DNA of 64,000 nt from Lytechinus variegatus (GCF_018143015.1 NC_054758.1:22374001-22438000); one strand, 5' to 3'. Shown: positions 47,345-60,910, numbered from the stretch's first letter. The notes: a model not told the origin generated them from the sequence alone. A program made the numbers and translations.

Positions 47345-47512
47345 CACTGTAAGAAATGAAGTGCTAATTTAGCACTTACAGTGTTTGTATAGTGACTGCA
47401 CTACGAATGCTGATTTTCTAGTTTAAATTTAAACTAGAAAATCGGCACTCGTAGTGCAGTCACTAAACAAGCACTGTAAGTGCAAAATTAGCACTCCATT
47501 TTTTGTATAGTG
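47345..47512. mobile_element. Palindromic MITE (family C), copy 2, TA duplication
   Basis: It starts CACTGTAAG and ends TATAGTG with TA on both flanks. The halves are inverted repeats with AACTAGAAAATC and its complement at the fold. About 168 bp; same family as 6843-7004. Confidence 0.87.
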
Positions 47513-47544
47513 TAGGGCTATTCTGCCGAGTCGATACTGGTAAT

Positions 47545-47640
47545 GGTGAGGTGACCGGGTATGGTGACTCATGCTAATTCACGAAAAGAGGTCGTGGGTT
47601 CGATTCACGGTCTGGTCATACCAAAGACTTGTTTAAAAAT
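47545..47640 (+). repeat. tRNA-like SINE fragment
   Basis: GGTCGTGGGTTCGATTCACG is a clear B-box region; the A box is poor and there is no acceptor stem. A broken SINE head. Confidence 0.4.
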
Positions 47641-47691
47641 AGGACCTTCTGCATGCAAGCATGCACACCAGCGATCATGACTGTTCACAGC

Positions 47692-47915
47692 AAAAACTGT
47701 GGTGTTAACCGGTGTACATAGAGGACCACACCAGTTATTTTACACCGTTTTTAAATTGGTGGTGTTAGTTTTACACCTATAGGTGTTATTACAACACCTT
47801 TTGTTGTTACATTGACACTCTTTGGTGTTATGTTTAATCTCTATGTTGTAATTTTAACACCTCAGGGTGTGGTCCTCTATTCACACCAGTGTCAGTTTTA
47901 ACACCGCAGTTTTTA
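47692..47915. mobile_element. MITE rich in GGTGTTA (family H)
   Basis: The ends AAAAACTGTGGTGTTAA and TTAACACCGCAGTTTTT are inverted repeats; the pairing continues through AGAGGACCACACC and GGTGTGGTCCTCT. About 224 bp. Confidence 0.82.
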
Positions 47916-49470
47916 CAGTGTACCTTTATAGTGGAGAAACATGGGAAAAGAGTGAGAACAGTTAAAAGAGTTTCATTGTGTAAATTTTATATTATTATTA
48001 TTAAAGTAAACTAAATACTAGAGATAAAGTCAAGACTTTTCATTCACCGTCCATCTGGAATTATTGGAACTTTCTCACATAAAGCGTGTCTCAAAATATG
48101 TCCCAAATTTGATTGGATTTAATGTAATGTTGCATTCCATTGATGAATGAACTTTTACCTCCTAGAAATCCATGACACATGCAATTGAATGAGAATGAAA
48201 GTCTGCCTTTCATGTACTTCACTTAAACACACAGACACGCACACAAACTTTCTAGGGGTTTGGATTTTAAATGTATTGTCAAGAATATGAAAAGTAAAGC
48301 ATTTTAGGGGTTAAAATTAAATGACGAACCTAAATAATGCAAAAGAAAAGATTGGAGTGTCTAAATCATTTATATAAAGTATTACTCCATCAAAAAAGTA
48401 TCATACTTATTTGTAATTGGATGATACAGGTCCATGGGTGAATAGAGTTTCGATGAGTTGTGGAAAATTATACATCTAAGATATATAGACAGCTCAAAAG
48501 ATAACGCATGGAACCGTTCTAGCTTTACACTGTAGCTTTCGTCAGAAGCGGTCTGAAAAATACAAGTGGATATATGTACAACATCCAAGCTTGCCTATAA
48601 TAATAACAAATTTATGCACATCAATGAATTATTATTAAGATGAATATAAAGACGAATGCTAAAGATAAGAATAGTCTCTTCAACATGTTCAATGATTTAT
48701 TATAGATGTTATAAACCAATACAGTCAATTGTCAGTAGAATGTAGTTTAGGATTATAGTTTATCACAATATGAACTTTTTTTTGTACCAGCTACCTATTG
48801 GTGGTTTGAATAAAAGTGAATAAAACGGCTGTATTTACTTGCCGCAGGGGAATTTGTTGTTCTTTGATGAACGTATCATCTAGCACAGGAGGGCGCTATA
48901 CTACATTCATATCCACTTCAGATAAAGTTTTTTTTTTCTTTCATATATATCTCAATAGGACAACATAGCAATGACTTTTCTAATGGATTTTTTTTTAGGG
49001 AGGGGGAGGGGGTAGGAGAGACTAATTACGAGATTGATACATACTAATTGATGATTTGAAAAACGTACAAGATGATGGTAACATTGAAAAGTTATGTCAA
49101 TACAAAATAATAACACAATACTGTAGTATTACTGAATTCACGTCAAATTTGGGAGAATTGTTGACTTTTGTTAATGGAGTAAAAATAAATCTAAAGATTT
49201 GTCATTGTTAAAAACATACACTATAACTATTTCGTACTTTTGAAAATTCGGCAAGTGAAATCCATTATTTGATCAATAAAAAAACTGAAATTCGCCTCAT
49301 ATTTATAATTTACAGGATAATGACGTTCCGTAATCTACTGTCATAATAAACCCTCAATGTTTTATTCAAGTGCATTTTTTTTTATTCTGACTAACTTCAC
49401 TTTGCTTGATAGAAGTCATGAACGTTGGGTTTTCATTGACATACACTCTCAAACATATTCAAGGGAATAT
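47916..49470. other. No gene seen
   Basis: AT-rich DNA. A poly-T/poly-G stretch lies near 48980-49015. No coding frame. Confidence 0.5.
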
Positions 49471-49746
49471 GTTGTGGCCCAGTGGATAAGTCTTCTGACT
49501 TTGAATCAGAGGGTCGTGGGTTCGAATCCCAGCCATGGCGTAATTTCCTTCAGTAAGAAATTTATCCACATTGTCCTCCACTCAACCCAGGTGAGGTGAA
49601 ACCCGGCAGGATTAATTCCTTGAATGCATGAGCGCTGAAAGGCAGCTCGAGCTAAAGCCGGGGTAATAATAATAATAAACAATGCGCCTCTGAATAGAAT
49701 ATTTCTAGATAGATGGCGCTATATAAATGCCTATTATTATTATTAT
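49471..49746 (+). repeat. tRNA-derived SINE, best-preserved copy
   Basis: The head GTTGTGGCCCAGTGGATAAG has an anticodon-like arm TCTGA-CTTTGAA-TCAGA (TTG in the loop, as in tRNA-Gln) and B box GGGTTCGAATCCCA. The body holds ATGGCGTAATTTCCTTCAG and GCTAAAGCCGGGGTAAT, and the tail is a CTATATAAATGCCTATTATT repeat. It is the reference for the copies at 42176, 11083-12326 and 40005. Confidence 0.85.
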
Positions 49747-49800
49747 AATTTACTCACCCCAGAGAGTGAATATTATTCACTGGATTAAGAGTGAATTTTG

Positions 49801-50042
49801 CACCCTAAAATATTGGGTAAAAGTGTTTAGTGCGCAGTGATGATGGTAATTATATGTCCAACCAACATTGGGCATTTCTATTTATCCAGTGTGATGAAAA
49901 TTATGCCCATTCTAAAGTAATAGCTGCTTATTTTTTAACCTTTATACTGGACAATATGCTTCCCGCATTGGGTAAAATACTGCCTCAAATTGGTTGGACA
50001 CATAATGTGGTAAAGAAAAATTTACCCAATATTTTTACAGTG
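49801..50042. repeat. MITE-like repeat (family F)
   Basis: The ends CACCCTAAAATATTGGGTAA and TTTACCCAATATTTTTACAG pair as inverted repeats. Related to 23593-23809. Confidence 0.65.
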
Positions 50043-51737
50043 TACTGAGGGAGTGAATTTCGCCCTTTAAGTTTAACAACTTAAATTCGAAGAAAATGTC
50101 ACTTCCTTTAAAATATTGTTCTTCCTATAGGTTAACTCCTAAATAATGTTTCCTTGACGTCACCATACGTGAGAGTAAAATCCCTTAACTTGCGTCAGGG
50201 AACTGTAAAATATTTCGAAATCTGGCCTCCACTGATAATACGGGTATGCTGCCATCAACGTTAGTCTGCTAAAATTAAAGCACCCTTCAGCTCGGTAACT
50301 GTTTTTAATCTAAATATTCATCATGTTTATTAACGATGTAAACTATTATATAACAACATTTTTTATTGTAGAGTGGTAGGTTTCACGGGACATCAGTCTT
50401 GAGTGTTGGTCCTGAAAAGGACCACCCAATCTCATTGGGTTTTAATTGTTCCGTACTTTTGTGCCCTTTCGCGTGATATAACTTAATTGAAACTACCGAG
50501 GTCATTTACTTAATAAGTAGGATACACTCCTGTTCGACATGTCAGGTCTTCATTCGTTATGACAATTATTGTCTGTATATACAGTGGGTCACGGCATGGG
50601 GGGAACCAGCAAAAAAATGAGTCAAAATGGTGTAGAAAGGGCTGGCTGAAGTACTCGGGGCATAAGCAGAAGGGCAAACAGAAATTCCGTTTCTTTTTAT
50701 ATATTTACACGTCTTTTGATTACGTCTGGCAATGGTACTTTACGTTTTTATTTGTCTACTGTAAATAAGTATGTATATATTGTTTTTTCATATTTTTTCC
50801 TATTTCTTGCATTGCACCTTGTGCACTCAGAAAACTATACTAAATTCCTCATAATTTAAATCGTAATCAATTTCATCAACAACTGAGTTTTGGGTCTATT
50901 TATCAGGGCTTAGTATTTAACATTTCTCCCCTTATTTTCAATTCTCATTAAAATTTGTCTACTTTTTTACTGGAAAGCTAATACATTTTGATACATGTAA
51001 ATACTTGAGTTTTTGGCTCGTTGTATTTTTCCATTGACACGCATATCGGTTGCTTGTATGCATCCATAAGATTTGGTTTATCTCATTGCTTTGCTTCAAT
51101 GCTGCTTTCATCAAATTCAAAATTGTCTGTATCGATCATCTTTATTAAGTAATATTTCAAGTAAATTTTCTCGGCACGTATACAATTTCAAAAACTAGAT
51201 ACATGGAATATAAAACTGCGTTCATTTAACTTCATTTCAATTGTTATCAATATAGTAATAGTTTCAGTAGACCTTTTCTTATAACTGTCTTGTTCAACAG
51301 AAGGTATATAAATCTGCTCCATGGTCACAACAAGCAGGTCATTGTGTACATGTTCATCTGGAATACTAGAAGATGCAATTTATTCTCCCATTCCCAAATG
51401 GTTTTCAGAAATTATGGATTTATTAGGATAATGTATATATCACTGCACGTTTAAGAATTACAGATGAATATCAATAATAAGTATTCAGGCAAATCCCTTA
51501 ATGAATTAAAATTGTGGCAGGTTTACTATGCGTTTAAGAAGCTATTAGTTAAATTATGGAATGTTATTTTAAAGAATTTAGGCAGTTAATTTTTTCTTCC
51601 GTTTCAATTATATACCTGCATTTTTCAGGAGATATTATATTAAATAGAGCAATATTTTTTTAGGACTGAGAGGAGTAACCCTTGCAAATGATATCTTTAA
51701 TCTAAATTTTAAAAGCAAGCACAATGTTAGGCCTATA
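50043..51737. other. No gene seen
   Basis: AT-rich, short frames only. Confidence 0.5.
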
Positions 51738-51955
51738 CACCGTCAAAAAAAAGTATAACCAATATTGGGTAAAATTGGAACATGTATGATTGCTGGGTAA
51801 AATGATACCAAACGCTTAGTAAACTTTACGCAATCATGGCAATGTGGCGTTGAAATATACCCTTTAAACCTGCACTTTGCTCAATATTGGGGAATAAATT
51901 ACACAGCACACATGCTTGTTCCATTCCTCCCGATATTGGGTAAATTATTTTAATC
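51738..51955. repeat. MITE-like repeat (family F), eroded
   Basis: CACCGTCAAAAA and CAATATTGGGTAAAATTGG on the left, GATATTGGGTAAATTATTTT on the right. The middle shares GATTGCTGGGTAAAATGATACC with 23593-23809. Confidence 0.6.
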
Positions 51956-53000
51956 TTCTTTTGAAAGTTTATAGAGATAAGCCTACGTGTGTGTCACGCG
52001 TTGGGAATCAGATTTTTATCGTAAAATTATCCTATGGCTCAAAAATCATGAAAATGGGAAATAGCCAGATAAGATATCATCCGAGAAGATTTAGTATTTA
52101 GGTTTTTATTTTGAGCCAGTCCAAACGCATGGCACATCCGTGACTTGCCGCAAAGATAGCATTTCAATAAAAAATAACATGGACGATAACAACAGTCCAC
52201 TATTTCATACCATGACTACTGAATTTGAACGTCCAATTATTTGTTTGGGGAAGACGCAGATTTTATCAATGATCTCTTAAGCCTGAAGAGTCGAATCGAT
52301 TACGTTTTTAACCCTGAGTAATATGTCGTGTCTAGTCGATTCATTGTTATTTGCACAATGTGATATGTAACATATATCCTTTGTATTATATTTCTCATAT
52401 TGTTTTCAACATATTTCTTGTGTGGTTGTCCATGCACGGGGTGGGTGTGGGTTAGTTCAGTGTTTGCTAGTAAGTGCGCGGGTGTATTCGTGTACTTTTC
52501 TATTGAATATTTCGATCGCAAGCAACAACGTTTTTGGTGAATATTTTAAACTCTAAACATTCAAAAGGAATGTACAATTTGTTCTCCCTTTAGATGCAAC
52601 ACAGGGAAGGGGGGGGGCTGGGTGATCTTTTGGGGTTCAACGATTTGCCCTAGGCTGCTGCTGCTGTTTTTTATATTAAATTGCAATTAACTATACTATT
52701 CATACTTCCAGGGAGCAGAGTTGTATCCCGTAGGAAAGGTGCACAGTCTGCAGCTATTGAACTCGAAATGCAGGCACTAAACATGCTAAATGTCACTAAA
52801 ACTGTGCACCTTCTCACTTGTTGCAAACGAACATTTTCCAGTAAAGTGAAAACAAAAAGGTGCATATTTGCACCTCTTCCCCCATAGGATGCAAGATTGC
52901 ACAAACCATGTTGCCAGTGTTTCATTTAGTATGCAAACTGGAATGTTTATTAATTTGTGTGTAGAGGAGTAAGATATTCTTTCATAACACACAGCTATTA
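51956..53000. other. No gene seen
   Basis: No coding frame or splice pair that I trust. A poly-G run lies near 52608. Confidence 0.45.
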
Positions 53001-53185
53001 TGGTCGTGTGGTCCAGTGGTTAGAGCATTGGACAAGGCTTTGAGTTCGAATCCAAACTCTGCCATTGTCTCCACTTTGATAAAAAGGCCCGAGAGTGATA
53101 TCTGTCGTCTATAACGTCAGCTACTATGACTGATTAACCTAGACGTAAAATGTTTCATAGGTAATTTGTTATATACCAGCGTGGT
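53001..53185 (+). repeat. tRNA-derived SINE
   Basis: TGGTCGTGTGGTCCAGTGGT is an A-box region and GAGTTCGAATCC a B box. The following body (CTCCACTTTGATAAAAAGGC, then GATATCTGTCG) is not tRNA. Confidence 0.65.
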
Positions 53186-56160
53186 GTTTACCAGCAAAAT
53201 CTTGTCCTGTCGAGTTCCTGATTATATTTGAGTAAATCGGACAATGGTAACAAAATGTATTGAAATTTCAATATGGTTTCCACTGCACCAGCACATTGAA
53301 ATGGTCATCGGCATTGAAAATGAAATAAATATCATATCATTTTATGTAAATAATATACACTTGCTCGGGACGGGAATAATAATTGCCTTATTGATAAAAA
53401 ATAGGTTTTGCATACTGTTAATTTTTTCTCATGCGGGTACACGTCATAATATCTAAACATTTGCTGTTGTGGTGGTGGTTGTTTTTGTTGTGTGCTGAAG
53501 AATTGTGCAGCATAATAGATTGATGCAATATCGCTTTTGTACGGTTATTTCAAGAATAAGTCAAAACGAATCTCGCTCCCTCTCTTTCTTTCTCGGAATA
53601 ATTGTCCTTGTAAGTGATACGAGGTTCAGGGGACTGTTTAGGGTGTGGGAGATGATAGCAATGTCGTAATCTAAAGATTAGTAGGGATGTATACCTCGAC
53701 ACTCCTCTCCATTAATATTCATGTTTTTCATAGACACTCTCCGGGCCTCTGGAGATCAGTGAATCATAATTATATAACCAATACCCGGCAAAAATAAAAC
53801 AATTAAAGTAATTTGTAAAATGCGGATGTAATCCTTAACTAGGTCGAAAATATATTGTTGGTGGCCAAGTAGCTGGGGAAATACGTATTCTGAAACTTTT
53901 TTTTTTAAGTTTTGCCGATATCATTTCATGTTAACTGCATGTTCAGATCATAACGCCTTTGCGCTATTGTATTGCTGTTATCATTGATGCTGTTATTATT
54001 ATTATAATGTATTATATTCATCATTATAATTAGTGTTGCCATTATTATCAATTTGTATGGATAGTCATCAATAACACCGTCATCATAATCAAGTGCTTGT
54101 ACCATACACAGTTCAGATCTTTTAAAGTGAAGTAAGTTACGTGATTATGAAAGTTGTTAATGCAATAAGGTAAAAGAAAAAAAACACCCTTTGGAAAACA
54201 ATCTTAAAGGGCAGAGTAGAATAAATCTTGAAGGTTCATCAGAGCTGCTTTGGCGCGATGAGGGATACATTGAGCTCGTGCTCATGACACACCCTATTTT
54301 CAGTACGTGGGACTGAAGGGACTGAAAAAAAAAAATCATTGCGACATCAAGCCCTACAATCGCCTCTATGAACTCTATTTTTAAAACCCCACCGTCGAAG
54401 ACTCTCATGATATCCTTTATAAGTCCTCCAAGATGGCATGAGTCAGGGTTTGACTTTCCTGAGACAGAGGGAAATTGAATTAAAAGAAGCAGGAAGTCAC
54501 CCGGGCTTGTACCCCCACAAAAATAGTTCCCGGGGTATATCTAAAACTATAGGATTGAATGTCAACTTGTAGCGTGGCAACGGTAGCCTGCATCCTTGGA
54601 AGTCCATGCCGCCAGTGAAGTCGTCTATGGAACGTTCCCACTGTCTGAGTAGACCTGCTGATAGTTTGGTGTCAGTTGGTCATGCCCATGTCAAGGTATC
54701 ACCGCATAAGGTGTCCCAGATCTTTATTTGAGCCATTGTTATCATAACACATAAGCTGTTGAAAATTGATGATGATCTCACATTGTCTCATTGTGTGAAC
54801 ACAATCTTGAAATCCCCTTCACATATTGGAATTGCACATTTAACAATGCGAATTAAATCTCCACATATGTATATGAACACATTTTCGACAATGTGGACAC
54901 TCAGAGGTTAGAGGTATTCTCAGTGTGGTATTTCACTTACCATGCTCGCTGTGATGACTTCTAGCATTTTAACAATGTAAATCACTTCACACACAGGGTA
55001 TACACACTGTGAAATCACTGTGAACACAGTGAGAACACTCTGTACGACCGTTCCTTCCGTCGGGGCCATATAGCTTCGTCACCGTTTTTTTCTGATATTT
55101 CAACTAGCCTAAATAATTTATACAAATTAACAGGAAAATGACACATTAACTTGATTATGTTTATTATCAAAGTCTCAAAATAATTTCAAATTCAGTCATA
55201 TACTTTCATACTTTCCCCCGAGTACAACCCTAAAAAATTGCGTTTAAATGCGTTTATCTAACTGTCTGTTCTGTTCGTTGAAATCTCTTTGAGACGTTTC
55301 ATGAAAACGGCGTCGACTTGAAGTCGTTTGGTTTAGTAAAAACTATTCTGGTAATGGAAGAGCGAGTTGTAATGGAAGTATGGGTAAAAGTAGTAAAAAT
55401 AATAGAAGTATTAGTAGTTGGAGGGGGAGAAGTAGTAGTACTAGTAGAAGATAAATGGTACATTTAGTTATTGTGAAAAAAAAATCAATTAGCAGCCAAA
55501 GGCTGAATTACATAAATTTGTACAGAGCAAAATTTGAATAAAGAAACAAACAAAACAGAAGAAAAGTATACCAATGTATTATATTGGAAAGGGGATATAG
55601 AGAGAAATGTATACAGACGAACAAGTAATGTCAAAAGGAGGAATGGGGAAGTTTAGGAATAGACTAAAGGCATTTATACCTTTAACATATAATGCACATT
55701 TAACACAAATATATATTTAACCAATGCTGAACGAATGACAATAGATATAAGAGTGAATTGTATGAAATAATAGTTAACAAACAGACGAAAGCTATTTATT
55801 AGGGTAATATTGAAAGAGGAAAACATGTATTCCATACAAAGGATTTCTAAATGAAACAGTAATCTGGGTTGGGATTGTTCTCGATATACTTGATAATGAT
55901 TCTAAAGAAACACTGTGTTGATAGTAATAATAATAGTTATAGAAAACGGAGTCATGGATGGTAATCATAAAGAATGATCTCAAAAGGAATTAAAACAAAG
56001 AATAAGAAGAAATTGAAGTAATGATCTGTACAAGAAATATAAAAATAATGTGGGTTATAACTTTATGAGCCAGTGAATTTTTGGAGAAGAAAATTCAATT
56101 AATAGTTACACATATACTATAAAAGTCAGTTACAATTTAAGAGAAGCGATAAAGCCACAA
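53186..56160. other. No gene seen; repeats of low clarity
   Basis: An ATT-rich tract lies at about 53980-54060. 54776-55040 is rich in ATTGTGTGAACAC- and CACTGTGAA-type words with weak inverted ends and may be an old MITE. GCAGCCAAAGGCTG at about 55492 precedes a TTTGAATAAAGAAACAAAC tail like a retroelement 3' end. Confidence 0.4.
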
Positions 56161-56164
56161 AGGT

Positions 56165-56175
56165 ATATATGTATG

Positions 56176-56233
<58 letters not shown>

Positions 56234-56535
56234 ATGATAATAATATAATAATAATAATAGCCAATTTTTGTAAAGCGCTTTTCCCATAGTGGCCAAAGCG
56301 CGTTACAGCATATTGTTACCCCGGTCATTGGATTCATTTCAATCAAGCACGAATATATATATATATATATATATATATAATCTTTACAGAACTAGTAGTA
56401 GTAGTAGTAGAAGTAGCAGCAGCAGTAGTAGTATAGTAGTAGTAGTAGTGGAAGTAGTAGTAGTAGTAATAGTAGTAGAAGTGGTAGTAGAAGAAGAAGT
56501 AGCTGTAGTAGTAGTAGTAGTAGTAGGTTATGGCG
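56165..56535. repeat. Microsatellite cluster (TA)n, (AT)n, (TAG)n
   Basis: TA/TATA runs lie at 56165-56235 and 56353-56380 and a TAG/GTA trinucleotide tract at about 56394-56530. The Ser/Val-rich frames through it are artefacts. Confidence 0.9.
56232..56350 (-). repeat. SINE 3' fragment between microsatellites
   Basis: It contains GTAAAGCGCTTTTCCC, GCGTTACAGCATATTGTTAC and CCGGTCATTGGATTCATTTC. It gives the uninterrupted sequence across the nested insertion at 42176. Confidence 0.7.
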
Positions 56536-57365
56536 GTTATTTTAATAATCTACTCTTTTCGTCTGAGGATTTGTTTTTTTTATTAATGAATATTACAAAG
56601 AGAATTCGTCATATATTAATGCTTAGAATAGTGACACATTTTTCTCTACGATAAAGGCTTACTGGATTCTTTCTTAAAGAAGTAGGCATTTATCAAATCA
56701 CGTGAAAATGAATTTAATTCATTTAATTTTTATTATTAGTTGTGAGTACAGAATTAAACAGGAACCTCAATCAGAAACTCCTAAAGCTATTAGGACACAT
56801 ATTAGGGCATGGAATTAAAACGAAACCATGATGAAATGAACACGTGCAAGAGGAAATGACGCATACACACTGGTTTAAATCAAATCCAAATTTGATGAAA
56901 GTTATGGAAAGAGGAGGGAAAGGGGCAGTGGTGAGGGAATTATGCAGGAAAATAATTGTCCAAAAATAGCAAATTATTCAGGGCTCACAAAACGACCTAT
57001 TTTTCTCAATTACGGTCTCGACTTTGAATGTAGCTAGCGAATAAATCACATTTTCAGAAATGTGTATAAGAAATCATCAACAAACTATTCCGAATAAAAA
57101 AAAAGGATATGGAATGATCAGTAATACTTACAATGCCGTCGTAAGTGAAAATATGCGACAGGTTCAGGTTTTCATAATGGGGGGGGGGGGGGTTAAAGGG
57201 GGAAATTGGAAAATAGTTGTTTACTCTAGGTAGTATGAGAAAGTATTTTGTGATTTTTACAATAAATAAAAATGATAATTATTAACTACAGGATAGGTCG
57301 ACCTTTTCCTTCCCAAAGATCTGAGTAGCAAAATACAAAGAAACAAACTGTGAGACTGTGACATA
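56536..57365. other. No gene seen
   Basis: AT-rich, with a 14-base G run near 57180. Confidence 0.5.
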
Positions 57366-57635
57366 CACTATTAGAAAACTTATCCTTAAAATAAAAGAAG
57401 TTCTTGCAGCAGAGTCTCGAGAACACCTGCAATCTTACAAGATTGCGTAATCCTATCAGGAAATTGGTATTTGGTGTATGACACCTTACAATTTTTTTTT
57501 AAGAAAACCGCCTTTTCCCTTTTTAAACAGACCTGTTGTAATAAATTGTAGAACAATTCCTGTTTTATGAATTTACAGAATGATTCTCTTATTGCTTTCT
57601 GGTAAATCCCCCCTGCCCATTTCAGTTATAAAAAC
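57366..57635. repeat. Dispersed repeat (family D), copy 2
   Basis: Same family and orientation as 13772-14048, starting CACTATTAGAAAA. Confidence 0.7.
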
Positions 57636-57755
57636 TGAGTTTCTAGATTTCAGTAGCAAATGAATGTAACCACAAAACGACGAAAATAATTGATCTTTTA
57701 ATCAGCTCACAATTTACACACATTAGAGGCCTGGGGTTAGAACTTTCAAGATTTC

Positions 57756-58272
57756 TTAGAGGTCAAGTCTATTCCAGAAGAATGCTGATATGAATTGATA
57801 TAGAAAAATCAAACAAGCAAAAATTCCATCAAATCGAGTGTATAATGAGACATTTTAAACTTTCGCTTCTTTTTCACAAAACAGTTATATACATAATTTA
57901 GTAATATGCAAATGAGAGAGTCGATGATGTCCCTCACTCACTTTTAAGCTTGAAGAGCGGAATCGCTTTGCGCTTTCAACATAAATTTGACAATAATAAC
58001 CAACTTGACTGATTTACAAAATGTTGAAACAATGGTGATTCCTAGTGTTTTCGTAGGAATTAATCTTTTTTTCACATGACAATGATGAGAATATCAAAAT
58101 ATTTCTGCATACCAACGAGGATGTTCGTAAATGTAACTGTTTTATAAAATTAAGCTAAACTTGAAAATGGCATAACTTTCTAATTTTAAGTCCGATTTCG
58201 ATGAAATTTTACTGTTATTGTAGATTTTTCTCTTTTTGTTCAAATCATTCAACTTATTGGTGTTGACTTTTC
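57756..58272 (+). repeat. Family A MITE-like repeat, diverged
   Basis: TTAGAGGTCAAGTCTATTCC at the left and TTGGTGTTGACTTTTCAA at the right are eroded termini. The core AAATCGAGTGTATAATGAGA is recognisable. Confidence 0.65.
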
Positions 58273-58604
58273 AAACTTGCTTTGTCCAGCACCTTATAGC
58301 TTTGCTAGAACATCTTCCCGAAATCAGAAAATTAGATTCGGAGTCCTTACCCACAGCTAAGTTAAAAAAGTAAGCGTTTTATAATTGAATTCGCTTCTAT
58401 CATGGAGGTTACCTTTCTGAATTTTCCGTCAAAAAAAGAAATGATTTTGTGTGTCTAATCGTTGATTCGTTAAAGGAAAATGGAACCTTTGGAACATTGT
58501 GCAAAAACAGAAAATGTAAGAAACGAATCAATGACAGTTTGGGAAAATTGAATAAATGATAAGTTATAAGCGTTTGAAGTTCAGATCATTATTGTTATAG
58601 GTCC

Positions 58605-58904
58605 TCCAGTTGGCAATGCGACAAAGTTGTGTGATGAAGTATATGTAAACAACACGGCCCCAATACTTTGCTATATATATTTCACTTTAATACTGCCCTT
58701 TTATCACATCTATCAGTAGCTCATGCATTCTTTCTATAGGAATGCATGTACATGTAATGCAGTTTTTCAAAGCATGCATAATAGATAAAGAGTTTGTATC
58801 ACCATAAGAAAAAGTAAAAAGATACATTTGAGGGTATTTCATAGTCCATCAACGGGAATATTGTTCACATGTGACATCACACAACTTTGTCACATTGCCA
58901 GTGG
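58605..58904. repeat. 300-bp unit with 30-bp inverted ends
   Basis: CCAGTTGGCAATGCGACAAA and TTTGTCACATTGCCAGTGG pair as inverted repeats together with GTTGTGTGATG. Likely another MITE. Confidence 0.65.
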
Positions 58905-60105
58905 AACGATCTCCATAGCATTATTGATCGCAATATTAAAATACTCACAACTTTCTTGTTGTTCGTCCGATTTTTCGCAAATTTTCTTTAATCTCATGTC
59001 TAATATGAAAAAAATGCTTACCCATAATGCATATGTTCTTATCAATAACCCAGCCCAAGGGAATATTATTCTTATCATATATAGAACAAGCAGCTGTTCA
59101 ACTATGACTGACATATACCTGTCAGCAGGTGGCACAATGCATCTTTAATCCCATAACCCCTTTTCAGCATGTTTTTACCAAGGATTTCATACAAGTAAAT
59201 TCAAGATAAATACAACAAAATAGACAATTCTTCATTTTACATTTAATAGGAAAATGCTTAAATATTCCCCCCCCCAAAAAAAAAAATGAAGCAAATAATG
59301 ATGGAATAAAATACCTTAAAAATATGTGATTATACTTTAAAAAACAATGAGCTCAGCCACGACCCTCTATGTAACCTAATAATACATGTAATTAATATTG
59401 AATTAATTGAAAAAGAAAATTATGTAATCATTGTTCCCTTATCCATCTTAAACCAAGCTCCCACAAAAACACATACACTTACACGTACACACAGCCAACA
59501 CACTTACGCAGATATAGCATACATAAAAAAAACCATAATTTTATATTCAAATATGTTCATGAACATTTGATTTTGGCATAGGGTACAGAAAAAAAAGAAA
59601 TCTGCAAATCAGATTGATCCAAGAGAAAGGGAAATAGAAAAGAAAGAGTACAAAAAACAGTCACACAAAAAAAATCACTCGCACCACGCTAGACACATCC
59701 TATATGTTCACATTCAAATCTCACGGTACACGCACACCCATACACACACCCGCACACCCTACCCCTCTTACGCACACCCACACATACACAAACACACACT
59801 TAGATGCACCTTTTCCATCTATACGCACACATCATATTTGTTACCATACACTTCAGAGCATTTTGGCAGGTTGATATCATATAATACAGGGTCTGATTTC
59901 AACTCTTATTTCTATTTATTTATTTTCCCTATTTATATATTTATTGAATTATTCTGTCAATCATTTATCTATTAAGTTATTCATTCACTTATTTATGCTT
60001 ATTGATTCATTCATTTACAAATCTTCTTTTCATATGGTAACCACATAGGTAACTGGTATACTCTTGTCCTTCGAGTGCCTATAACACAAATACAAATTTA
60101 CAAAC
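58905..60105. other. No gene seen; CA-rich tract
   Basis: 59460-59830 is rich in ACAC/CACACC words. The rest is AT-rich with no frame of note. Confidence 0.5.
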
Positions 60106-60910
60106 GAAGAACTCACTTGCAAAAGGGGCTAGGTCCATTATTCATCAAATTTGATTTTTATGTCTTAATGTATAGATTTTTAGAAGCTCTATAAGATGAT
60201 ACCAGAGAAAAGTTGAAATTCCTATTAAAAAGTGAACTAAAATGAAAAAGAAAAATCACTTTTTTTTCAAAACGGGTTAGGTCCATTTTAGTTTAGTTGG
60301 AAAAGGGGTTAGGTCCACATATAATTTTTTTTTTGGAAAAGAATATCTTAAAAAATATGAAGACTGGTAGATTTTTCTTATACCCAATTTCATATTCTCA
60401 TAGTAGGGTATCATGAAAATTCAGTTTCGCATACGAATATTGCAATATGGAGAATTAAAACAAATATTTTTTGGAGTGGACCTAACCCTTTTTTGCAACT
60501 AAACTCTTTTGAAGAACTCATTTGTCAAAAGGGGTTAGGTACATTTCATAAATTTTATTGTATTTTTGTTTCTAAACCTCTAAATTTTTAGTCACTCTGA
60601 TGATGCCAAAGAAAATTTGAGATTCAAATGAAAACGTGAATGAAAGTGGCAAAGAAAAATCACTTTTTTTAATCAAAAGAGATTTGATTCCTTTCAGTTT
60701 AGTTGCAAAAGCGGTTAGGTCCACAATGATATATTTTTAAAAAAATATATATAAAAAAGAATTGAAGACAGGTAGATTTCTTTTATACATAATTTTATGT
60801 TTGCATGATAGGGTAGTTTCTCTTGAGAATATTGCAATAAGTGAGAATAAAAAGCATGGTTTTTCTCGGAATGGTCCAAAGTGGACCTAACCCCTCTTGC
60901 AACTAAAAAT
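60106..60910. repeat. Tandem dimer of a ~405-bp inverted-end unit
   Basis: Two units, about 60106-60510 and 60511-60910. Each opens GAAGAACTCA followed by CAAAAGGGGTTAGGTCCA-like words, repeats that phrase mid-unit (60295, 60708) and closes with the complement GTGGACCTAACCCTTTTTTG or GTGGACCTAACCCCTCTTGC. Each unit is therefore itself a foldback. Confidence 0.82.

Noticed and set aside
49471..49545. tRNA-Gln gene
   Set aside because: A clean anticodon arm and B box, but no closing acceptor stem, and the same body follows in several copies; it is a SINE head.
56289..56654. Ser- and Val-rich 121-codon frame
   Set aside because: It reads through (AT)n and (TAG)n microsatellites.
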